Assembly: GCA_963848415.1 (NCBI GenBank)
Contig: CAWKDN010000003.1
Coordinates: 1-64,000 of the forward strand
Length of the DNA stretch: 64,000 bases
Source of the DNA: CAVQBC01 sp963848415
GTDB lineage: Bacteria; Actinomycetota; Thermoleophilia; Solirubrobacterales; Solirubrobacteraceae
Reading direction: 5' to 3'
Shown: positions 57,939 to 64,000 of the stretch, one piece after another
Layout: every line of letters begins with the position of its first letter
Numbering within the stretch: position 1 is the first letter of the stretch
Notes under the pieces: model-generated
Told to the model about the DNA's origin: nothing
Databases searched by the model: none
Seen by the model: only the letters and a program-made list of their open reading frames with translations
Translations under genes and position numbers: made by a program

Positions 57939-58718
57939 CTCATCCCGCCTGGCGGCCAGCTTCGCCTGGTACTCCTCGCTCGTCGAGCCGCCGACCGCGT
58001 CGCGCAGCCGCTCCTTGAAGCGCTCCGTCCGGCGGTCCGGCCGGAAGCGCTCCTCGGCCTTCGCCTGCTTGCGCAGGTTGCGCGCGCCGTAGAAGCGCCG
58101 CGCCCACGGCGACCCCGGCTTGCCGATCCGCACCGCGCCGTAAAGGGCGATGAACGGGACGACCAACCCGATCGCCCCGTGCGTCAGGCGGCCCTTGGCG
58201 AAGCAGATCAGCGCGAAGCAGACGTGGAGGACCAGCCAGCCGAAGGTCAGCAGGAAGTTGTCCAGGCTGTCGGTGTCCACGTCGACCGGCGTCGCGGTGA
58301 TGAGGATCAGCCCCATGATCCCGACGGCGATCAGCGTCGCGTCGATCGAGCTGCGGCCCTCCTTCTCCCAGTAGACGTCCTCCAGGTGCACCCACAGGGC
58401 GAACTCGTCGATCGTCAGCCCGATGCCGATCCCGAAGCCGACGGCCGAGGCCTCGTACCAGAACCCGACGTCCTCGAGCGCGTACCCGATCACGCCGGAG
58501 ACCATCATCGTGACGATCCCGAACACCAGGTGGTGGACGTGCACGCCGCCCTCGGAGACGATGCTGCCCGGCCACCACGGCACCCGCGGGCTGCGCATCA
58601 GCCGCGTCGAGAGCCGGATGAAGGCGAACGCGCCGACGAAGCCCACCAGCACCAGGAACAGGTACTGGCGGTCGTTGCGGACCAGCCAGTCCCAGCCGTC
58701 GACGATCCAGTCGATCAC
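57936..58718 (-). CDS. Conserved integral membrane protein of unknown function
   Basis: 260 residues with about six membrane helices. Conserved-looking polar residues sit near helices: 'GSIVSEGGVHVHHLVFGIVTMM' (three His), 'FGIGIGLTIDEFALWVHLEDVYW' (acidic and His) and 'LLTFGWLVLHVCFALICFAKG'. A cytoplasmic basic/charged tail follows ('RNLRKQAKAEERFRPDRRTE'). The His/Asp/Glu arrangement could bind a metal, but no family function is known to me. It is translationally coupled (ATGA) to the deacetylase gene upstream. Confidence 0.75.
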   Translation of the reverse strand: MIDWIVDGWDWLVRNDRQYLFLVLVGFVGAFAFIRLSTRLMRSPRVPWWPGSIVSEGGVHVHHLVFGIVTMMVSGVIGYALEDVGFWYEASAVGFGIGIGLTIDEFALWVHLEDVYWEKEGRSSIDATLIAVGIMGLILITATPVDVDTDSLDNFLLTFGWLVLHVCFALICFAKGRLTHGAIGLVVPFIALYGAVRIGKPGSPWARRFYGARNLRKQAKAEERFRPDRRTERFKERLRDAVGGSTSEEYQAKLAARRDE

Positions 58719-59464
58719 CGGGGTCGCCCGGCGGCGGCCAGCTCCGGGATCGTGACGAATCGGTAGCCCTCGGCCGTGTAGTGGGCCAGGTGCGCCTCGG
58801 TGGCGGCGATCGACCGCGAGCGGTCCGCGGCGTGCTCGAGATGGGAGCCGTCGTGGAGCAGGAAGACGTCGCCGGCCTTCGCGTTCGCGCCCTTCTCGGC
58901 GATCTTCTCCGCCGTGATCCGCTTGCGCCAGTCATAGCCGGTGAGCGACCACAGCACCGGGACGTAGCCCTCGTCGCGCAGCGTGCGCAGCGTGGCGGGG
59001 CGACGGCTGCCGAACGGCGGGCGCATGAGCGCGGCGCCGTCGACGCGCGAGAACTCGATCCCGGCCGCCTCGACCGCCTCGCGGCAGCGCATCAGCTCGT
59101 CGCGCACGCGCGCGACGCTGAGGAACGGCATCCGCGGATGGGTGAAGGTGTGATTGCCGATGGCGTGACCGGCGGCGACGACCTCGCGCGCCAGCGCCGG
59201 CTCGCGGTTGGCCCACTTGCCGATCAGGAAGAACGTCGCCTTGGCGTCGTAGCGCTCGAGCACGCGCATCAGGCGGGGCGTGTACTCGGGGTTCGGCCCG
59301 TCGTCGTAGGTGAGCGCCAGCAGGCCTTCCGCCTGCGGGACGCGGCAGATCGTCGCGCCGTAGAGCTGGGCCGTCGGCCACTGCGCCTGGTAGATCCCGA
59401 AGCCGGCGGCCGCCCCGGCCACCGCCGCGCCCGCGCCGGCTCCGGCCAGTGCCTTGCTGTTCAT
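58715..59464 (-). CDS. Polysaccharide deacetylase-family protein (NodB homology)
   Basis: 249 residues. An N-terminal hydrophobic Ala/Gly-rich anchor or signal (ALAGAGAGAAVAGAAAGFGI) precedes the NodB domain: 'LALTYDDGPNPEYTPRLMRVL' (catalytic and metal Asp), 'AIGNHTFTHPRMPFL' (metal His pair), 'ALMRPPFGSRRPATL' (Arg-Pro-Pro-Phe-Gly) and 'AGDVFLLHDGSHLE' (final His). It removes acetyl groups from an amino-sugar polymer outside the cell. The ATG overlaps the stop of the glycosyltransferase gene, so the two act together. Confidence 0.87.
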   Translation of the reverse strand: MNSKALAGAGAGAAVAGAAAGFGIYQAQWPTAQLYGATICRVPQAEGLLALTYDDGPNPEYTPRLMRVLERYDAKATFFLIGKWANREPALAREVVAAGHAIGNHTFTHPRMPFLSVARVRDELMRCREAVEAAGIEFSRVDGAALMRPPFGSRRPATLRTLRDEGYVPVLWSLTGYDWRKRITAEKIAEKGANAKAGDVFLLHDGSHLEHAADRSRSIAATEAHLAHYTAEGYRFVTIPELAAAGRPR

Positions 59465-60573
59465 CGTGCTGCCCTCCGGGCCATCCGTCGAAGTTGTCGC
59501 CGGCGCCGCCGGTCGTCGCCCGCCGCCGCGGCCGCCTGCTCCTCGATCGTCTCCAGCGCGACGCGGTTGCCGTCCTGCTCGTAGCCGGCCAGGTTCTCGG
59601 CGAACTCGTCGAGTCGCCCGAGGAACGTCGAGAGGACCTCCGGGCTGACGTGCTCGGTCTCCAGCCCGTAGCCGTCGCGCTGCAGGTAGCGAGCGTTCAT
59701 CACCTGCTCGAACTGGCCGTGCAGCGGGACGCACAGCGTCGGCTTGCCGAGGAAGACCGCCTCGGAGAGCAGCGAGAAGCCGCCGCCGGTGACGATCCCC
59801 CGGGCGGTGCGCAGATCCTCGAGGAAGCCCTCGTTCGAGCGCGGCCGGAAGTCGAGGTTGTCCTCGACGGTGCCGGTCTTCGGCCCGTCGCGCATGCCGT
59901 AGACGCGGCAGGGCATGTCGGCGGTCTTCAGGGCCTCCAGCAGCGCCTCGGCGCCGCTGGAGTAGACCAGCAGGTGCTCGCCGGCCTCCGGCACGGCCGC
60001 CGCCACCTCGGGGCGCACGATCGGCGGCACGAGCGTCGTGCGCCCGCGCACGATCGGCGGGTAGAAGAAGGTCGTGATGACGTAGTCGCCGGCGGTCGGC
60101 ACCATGCCGCGGGTCACGGCGCGGGCGAGCCGGTAGTCCTCGCGCTCGCGCCCGACGATGTCCTTGTCGTGCCGGCAGCGGTCGAGCATGTGGATGTTGT
60201 CCACGCACACCAGCGGCGTGTAGGTCGAGCGGGCGAAGATCCCCGAGAGCGGCTCGAAGTCTGTGATGACCACGCCCGGGCGCCACTCCTCGAGCATCGC
60301 GCGCCACTCGCGCACGGTGTTCGGGAGGTCCCGGGGCGCGGCGAGCATGTTCTGGCGGATGGTCGCCCAGCGGCGGATCTCGCCGTCCTGCATCGCGAAG
60401 GACGGGCCGAAGATCTCGTCCACGCGCGGGAGGCGGTCGCGCAGATAGCGGAACGCGGCGCCCGAGGCCACTACGCGGACGTCGTGGCCGCTCGCCAGCA
60501 GCGCGTCGATGACGACCTGCGAACGGGTCGCGTGACCCATCCCCTCGCCGTTGACCCCGTAGAGGACCTTCAT
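59461..60573 (-). CDS. GT-B glycosyltransferase (MurG/UDP-glycosyltransferase-like)
   Basis: 370 residues. 'MKVLYGVNGEGMGHATRSQVV' is the Gly-rich acceptor loop of MurG-like enzymes. 'VITDFEPLSGIFARSTYTPLV' lies in the N-domain. In the C-domain 'HLLVYSSGAEALLEALKT' and 'ARGIVTGGGFSLLSEAVFLGKPTLCVPL' form the nucleotide-sugar site. The tail is basic. Enzymes of this kind in such operons make glycolipids or capsular sugars. First gene of a three-gene operon (glycosyltransferase, deacetylase, membrane protein). Confidence 0.85.
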   Translation of the reverse strand: MKVLYGVNGEGMGHATRSQVVIDALLASGHDVRVVASGAAFRYLRDRLPRVDEIFGPSFAMQDGEIRRWATIRQNMLAAPRDLPNTVREWRAMLEEWRPGVVITDFEPLSGIFARSTYTPLVCVDNIHMLDRCRHDKDIVGREREDYRLARAVTRGMVPTAGDYVITTFFYPPIVRGRTTLVPPIVRPEVAAAVPEAGEHLLVYSSGAEALLEALKTADMPCRVYGMRDGPKTGTVEDNLDFRPRSNEGFLEDLRTARGIVTGGGFSLLSEAVFLGKPTLCVPLHGQFEQVMNARYLQRDGYGLETEHVSPEVLSTFLGRLDEFAENLAGYEQDGNRVALETIEEQAAAAAGDDRRRRRQLRRMARRAAR

Positions 60574-60633
60574 CCCGCGCGCCAACCTATTGTGGCGCCG
60601 CCCCGCGGTCAAACGTGCGCGGTTTGCGCGGGC

Positions 60634-62385
60634 TCAGCGCGGCCGGCGCGCCGGCGCGGCGCCGGTGATCTTGCCGGGGTTCAGGTTCCCGCCCGGGTCG
60701 ACCCCGTCGAAGAGCGCGTCGAGCATCGCGACGCCGGGCGCCGAGATGTCCTGCTCGAGCCACGGCGCGTGCTCCGTGCCGACGGCGTGGTGGTGGGAGA
60801 GGGTCGCGCCGTTGTCCACGAAGGCCTGCTGCACCGCGCGCTTGACGGTGTCGTACTCCTCCAGCGGGTCGCGCGTCCCGGACGGATTGAGGGCGAAGGT
60901 GAAGTACAGACACGCGCCCGCGTGGTAGGAGTGCGAGAGGTGGCACATGACGTAGCCGAGCACGCCGAGCTCGGCGAACGCGCCGCGGGCCGCGGTCGTC
61001 ACGGCGTCGTAGACGCCGGGCAGCGCGCTCCACGGCGCGGAGGTTTCCGAGACGTCGGCCAGCGCGCCGCGGTCGAGCAGGTAGTCGCGGATGTAGGGCG
61101 TGTCGAACTTCTTCTGGTCGTAGAGGACGCCGGGCCCCTGCCCGATGCACACGCCGCCGTGGCGGGCGACGATCCTGCCGACCGCCTTGCGCTGCGCCGC
61201 CACGTGGGCCTTGGAGCCCTCGAAGCCGATGAACGAGAGGCACATGGCCTCGACGTCGTAGCCCTTGCGGCGCTTGAGATAGACGCCGAGCGCCTTGGAC
61301 TTCAGGTCGTCGAGCGCCGAGCCGTCCTTCTTGGTGGCGAAGGAGAACGCGGTCTCGGGGGCGTCGGAGACGCGCGTGACCGACGGCGCCGCCTCGCTGG
61401 CGGCCAGCTCCTGCATCGCCGCCAGGCCGCTCGGCCAGTCTCCGAACAGGTAGCCGAGGATCACGCGCCGGTCCGGCACCCGGTGCACGTGGATCGTCGC
61501 CTCGGTGATGATCCCCAGCCGGCCCTCGCTGCCGAGCACCATCTCGCGCACGCTCGGGCCGGTCGAGGTCGTCGGCACCGGCCGCGTGACCAGCAGGCCG
61601 GCGGGCGTGGCGACGCGCACGGCGCGCGTGAGGTCGGCGACGTCGCCGTACTTGTCGGACTGCATGCCCGAGGAGCGCGTCGCGACCCAGCCGCCGAGCG
61701 TCGAGTGCGTGAAGCTGTCGGGGAAGTGGCCGAGCGTCCAGCCGCGGGCGTTGAGCTGGGTCTCGAGGTCGGGGCCGAAGATCCCGGCCTGCACGCGTGC
61801 CAGCCGGGAGCGCGGGTCGATCTCCAGCACGCGGTCCAAGCGCCCCATGTCGACCGACACGACGGTCCGCGGCTCGCCCGCGGGCGCCTCGAGGCTGCCC
61901 GAGATGTTCGTGCCACCGCCGAAGGGGATCACGACGGCGTCGGCCTCCAGCGCGGCCTCCAGGACGGCGGTGACGGCCGCCTCGTCGCCCGGGCGGACGA
62001 CGACGTCGGGCACGCGGCCGATGTCGCCGCGGCGGTGGCGGACGAGGTCGCGCAAGCTCTTGCCACGCGCGTGCCCGACGCGGTCGGCGGGATCGGTGGA
62101 GACGTACGGCGCGCCGACGGCCGCCTCCAGCGCGGCCTGTAGCTCGCCCGCCAGTGACGGCTCCGGGATCTCGAGGTCCTCGAAGCGCAGCGCGCGGGTG
62201 ACGACGCGCCCGATGTCGATCTCCAGGTGGTGGCGGATGAACGGCCGCAGCGCCGGCTTGTCGGCGTGGGTGAAGCCGGCGCCCTCGACGCCCCAGCCCC
62301 ACCACTTCATCAGCGGGCGCGGGCGCGCAGCGCGACGGGCGGGAGCGTGCCCGTTGGCGGCCGGGTCGGCGTGCTCGATCGTCAC
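60634..62385 (-). CDS. FAD-binding oxidase of the alkyldihydroxyacetonephosphate synthase (AGPS) type
   Basis: 583 residues. The 'MKWWGWGVEGAGFTHADKPAL' opening is characteristic. The FAD domain has 'RVPDVVVRPGDEAAVTAVLEAA', 'DAVVIPFGGGTNISGSLEAP', 'HFPDSFTHSTLGGWVATRSSGMQS' and 'VLGSEGRLGIITEATI'. The cap domain ends with 'ATLSHHHAVGTEHAPW' (His-His-His) and 'DPGGNLNPGKI'. These match AGPS, which forms ether lipids, and close bacterial glycolate/lactate-oxidase relatives; a fatty-alcohol partner enzyme is not in view, so the reaction is uncertain. Start GTG at 62385 or ATG at 62310. Confidence 0.85.
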   Translation of the reverse strand: MTIEHADPAANGHAPARRAARPRPLMKWWGWGVEGAGFTHADKPALRPFIRHHLEIDIGRVVTRALRFEDLEIPEPSLAGELQAALEAAVGAPYVSTDPADRVGHARGKSLRDLVRHRRGDIGRVPDVVVRPGDEAAVTAVLEAALEADAVVIPFGGGTNISGSLEAPAGEPRTVVSVDMGRLDRVLEIDPRSRLARVQAGIFGPDLETQLNARGWTLGHFPDSFTHSTLGGWVATRSSGMQSDKYGDVADLTRAVRVATPAGLLVTRPVPTTSTGPSVREMVLGSEGRLGIITEATIHVHRVPDRRVILGYLFGDWPSGLAAMQELAASEAAPSVTRVSDAPETAFSFATKKDGSALDDLKSKALGVYLKRRKGYDVEAMCLSFIGFEGSKAHVAAQRKAVGRIVARHGGVCIGQGPGVLYDQKKFDTPYIRDYLLDRGALADVSETSAPWSALPGVYDAVTTAARGAFAELGVLGYVMCHLSHSYHAGACLYFTFALNPSGTRDPLEEYDTVKRAVQQAFVDNGATLSHHHAVGTEHAPWLEQDISAPGVAMLDALFDGVDPGGNLNPGKITGAAPARRPR

Positions 62386-62399
62386 GGCTGGGACATGAT

Positions 62400-63221
62400 T
62401 CAAGCACCCGGGGCGGGCGGGGTGCCGGGAAGCAGCAGCGCGAGCTGGCGGGACTGCAGCAACAGCCGCCCGTCCGTGCCCCACAGGCGGCCGTCCTCCT
62501 CGAAGTAGCCGCCGGCCGAGACCAGCGATCCGAACTCCGCCAGCACGAACGCCTCCTCCGCCGCCGGCGGAGCGCGGAAGTGCAGCGTCAGGTCGATCGT
62601 CGGCGCGGGGGAGGGGGCGTCCAGGCGCGTGAACGGCGCCGGCCACCAGGCGTCGGCGAAGAAGGCCAGCAGCGGCGCGTCGAGCGTCCGCCCGTCGCGC
62701 AGGCGCATCCAGCCGCCGGTGCGGGCGACGTCACCCGAGGAGAGGGGCGGCGGGCCGATCGCGGGGCGCAGGTCGAGCCGTCCCACGACGGGCGGGGCGA
62801 GCTCGGAGAGCGGCGCGGGCGGGGTGTCGGCCGCCGCGGCGAGCGCGGGCGCCGGCGCGTCGTCCCAGTCGGCGGCGCTCGGATAGGCGCCCGCGAACGC
62901 CCCGACCGCCAGCAGACAGGCGCGCTCGCCCTGGTCCAGGCGAGCGGAGAGCGTCGTGAGGCCACGGCCCGCGCGCTCGACGGTGACGGTCAGCTCGACG
63001 TCGCCGGGCGCCGGCGCGCGCAGGAAGTGCAGCGAGAGCGAGCGGACGGGACGCGCCGGATCGGCGAGCTCGGCCAACAGCGCGCGCAGGACGATCGCGG
63101 CGAGGTAGCCGCCGTTCGGGCCGATCGTGGCCCACCAGTCCGGCAGCGCGGTGGCGGCGTAGCGCCCCGCGGCGGTCCGCCGGACGGCCGTGGCGGCGTC
63201 GAACTCGGCGGCGGGCGGCAC
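62400..63221 (-). CDS. Acyl-CoA thioesterase, double hot-dog (TesB-like) type
   Basis: 273 residues. Two hot-dog halves: 'WATIGPNGGYLAAIVLRALLAEL' with 'VRSLSLHFLRAPAPGDVELTV' in the first, and 'LLAFFADAWWPAPFTRL', 'APTIDLTLHFRAPPAAEEAFV' and 'DGRLWGTDGRLLLQSRQLALLL' in the second. This is the usual TesB-family order and ends with the 'LLLQSRQL' strand. It hydrolyses acyl-CoA to free acid. It starts GTG at 63219-63221 and precedes the AGPS-like gene by 14 bp on the same strand, suggesting a shared lipid pathway. Confidence 0.83.
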   Translation of the reverse strand: MPPAAEFDAATAVRRTAAGRYAATALPDWWATIGPNGGYLAAIVLRALLAELADPARPVRSLSLHFLRAPAPGDVELTVTVERAGRGLTTLSARLDQGERACLLAVGAFAGAYPSAADWDDAPAPALAAAADTPPAPLSELAPPVVGRLDLRPAIGPPPLSSGDVARTGGWMRLRDGRTLDAPLLAFFADAWWPAPFTRLDAPSPAPTIDLTLHFRAPPAAEEAFVLAEFGSLVSAGGYFEEDGRLWGTDGRLLLQSRQLALLLPGTPPAPGA

Positions 63222-63300
63222 GGACGCGGCAACCTACTCGGCCGTCTGCCCTGGCGCGTAACTTTCCGCCCTCCGCCGGTTTGGCACGGCGGGTCCCACC

Positions 63301-64000
63301 ATGCGCCGACTCCTGTCCCTCACGCTCGCCCTCGCCGCCTTCGGCTGCGCCGCTGCGCCGGCCGCTCACGGCGCCTGGTTCGCCGCCGAGCCGCTGGACG
63401 GGCCGAACGCCGAGGTGCTCGCGCTGGGCGGCGTCGACCTCGCGACCGACGGCGGCGGGGCGCTCGCCTACGTGCGCCGGGACGGCGTGTGGCTCTCGCG
63501 CCTGACCGCCGGCGCGCTCGGCCCGCCGGTGCGGGTGGACCCCGGCGGCCCCGGCCCGGCGAGCGACGCGGCCGTGGCGGTCGCCGACGGCGGCCGGCTG
63601 GCGGTGGTCTGGACCGTGGGCGCGGACCTCTACGGGGCCTTCACCGCCGAGGACGGCTCGGGCGCCCTGAGCGGCGCGACGCTGCTCTACCGCTCCCCCG
63701 GCGGCGGCGCGCTGTCGGGCCTGGACCTCGACATGGGCATCAACGGCACCGCCTTCGCCGTCTTCAGCGCCCCGGGCGCCGGCGGCGCCGACGTGCTGGC
63801 CGTGCGCCTGCAGGGCGCGACGTGGGAGGGCGTCCCGGGGCCGCTCGACCTCGGGCCCGGGGCGGCCGGGGACGGGGCCTCGCGCCCGTCGGTGGCGGTC
63901 GCGGCCGACGGCAACGCCGTCGTCGCCTGGGGCGAGGAGCCCGGCGACGGGCGCCGGCGCGTGTACGCGCGGCGCATCACCCGGCTCGCTCCCTCCGCCG
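63301..64000 (+). CDS. Exported protein, partial (3' end outside window)
   Basis: At least 233 residues. Signal peptide MRRLLSLTLALAAFGCAA with cleavage near 'AAPAAHGA'; a Cys at 16 is not in a good lipobox. The mature part is beta-rich with repeated short blades: 'GGVDLATDGGGALAYVRRDG', 'DAAVAVADGGRLAVVWTVG', 'RPSVAVAADGNAVVAWGEE'. The recurring 'VAVAADGNAVVAW' is typical of surface beta-propeller-like proteins abundant in Solirubrobacterales. Function is unknown. Confidence 0.78.
   Translation, partial: MRRLLSLTLALAAFGCAAAPAAHGAWFAAEPLDGPNAEVLALGGVDLATDGGGALAYVRRDGVWLSRLTAGALGPPVRVDPGGPGPASDAAVAVADGGRLAVVWTVGADLYGAFTAEDGSGALSGATLLYRSPGGGALSGLDLDMGINGTAFAVFSAPGAGGADVLAVRLQGATWEGVPGPLDLGPGAAGDGASRPSVAVAADGNAVVAWGEEPGDGRRRVYARRITRLAPSA

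Noticed and set aside
1..64000. CRISPR arrays, insertion sequences and rRNA genes
   Set aside because: No regularly spaced repeats, no transposase-like ORF with terminal inverted repeats and no rRNA sequence were seen.

Overview
The window is 64 kb of very GC-rich DNA (about 70% or more), with dense short-gap gene packing, frequent ATGA/GTGA/TTGA start-stop overlaps, many GTG starts, and an actinobacterial gene content (acyl-CoA carboxylase beta subunit, LigD-type polymerase, IclR and TetR regulators, PIN toxins, FHA protein, AdoCbl-controlled ECF transporter). My inference is an actinobacterium, most likely of the class Thermoleophilia (Solirubrobacterales type); nothing here proves the genus. 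Six tRNA genes are present: Leu(CAA), Trp(CCA), Gly(TCC), Pro(GGG), Leu(CAG) and Glu(CTC). I saw no rRNA, CRISPR array or insertion sequence.

Layout. 1-4.5 kb: a Clp N-domain/HTH pair with two GTCAAC palindromes, an acyl-CoA carboxylase subunit, a VapBC toxin-antitoxin pair and a DNA photolyase. 4.5-11.6 kb: acetoacetyl-CoA synthetase, an inositol-monophosphatase-like enzyme, small membrane proteins, an FHA protein, a BtrH-type protein and an SDR. 11.6-13.25 kb: tRNA-Gly and tRNA-Pro, followed by a 1.5-kb prophage remnant (Zn-binding protein, HNH nuclease, terminase small subunit, small basic protein), possibly ended by a 10-bp copy of the tRNA-Pro 3' end. 13.4-22 kb: an aromatic-catabolism island. 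On the + strand lie pcaH-pcaG-pcaB-pcaC and an IclR regulator. On the - strand lie shikimate/quinate dehydrogenase, two-domain dehydroshikimate dehydratase (QsuB type), an Nramp-fold transporter and a 28-residue membrane peptide, with a divergent TetR regulator. Together they take quinate/shikimate through dehydroshikimate and protocatechuate to the beta-ketoadipate pathway. 22-39.6 kb: LigD-like polymerase, HAD phosphatase, flavin monooxygenase, SDR, glycosyltransferases, acyltransferase, phosphoesterase, a GMC oxidoreductase/hydrolase/acetoacetate-decarboxylase-like operon with a TetR gene, an acyl desaturase and an NlpC/P60 endopeptidase. 39.8-41 kb: tRNA-Leu, a free-standing HTH-LAGLIDADG protein, and tRNA-Glu with a classical terminator. 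41.4-45.4 kb: a siderophore-type ABC importer under a DtxR/IdeR-like palindrome that directly abuts its start codon.

46.2-54.8 kb is the most interesting part. A cobalamin riboswitch precedes six start-to-stop overlapping genes. These encode three exported DUF4430 proteins, an ECF transporter T component, a fused double ATPase, and an S component fused through an extra membrane helix to a six-repeat alpha/alpha toroid domain. DUF4430 and an alpha6/alpha6 toroid are the two domains that make up the animal B12 carriers (intrinsic factor, haptocorrin, transcobalamin). I read the locus as a bacterial transcobalamin-like capture module wired to an ECF importer. A PduO-type cobalamin adenosyltransferase and a damaged CobT-like gene lie divergently next to it. 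54.8-64 kb: proton-translocating transhydrogenase pntAA-pntAB-pntB, a long inverted repeat spanning two convergent stop codons, a glycosyltransferase-deacetylase-membrane protein operon, an AGPS-like FAD enzyme with a thioesterase, and the start of an exported protein.

At least eight otherwise well-conserved genes carry single-base frame breaks. The frequency and pattern suggest uncorrected sequencing or assembly indels rather than decay, so the affected genes are described as one gene with the break position given.
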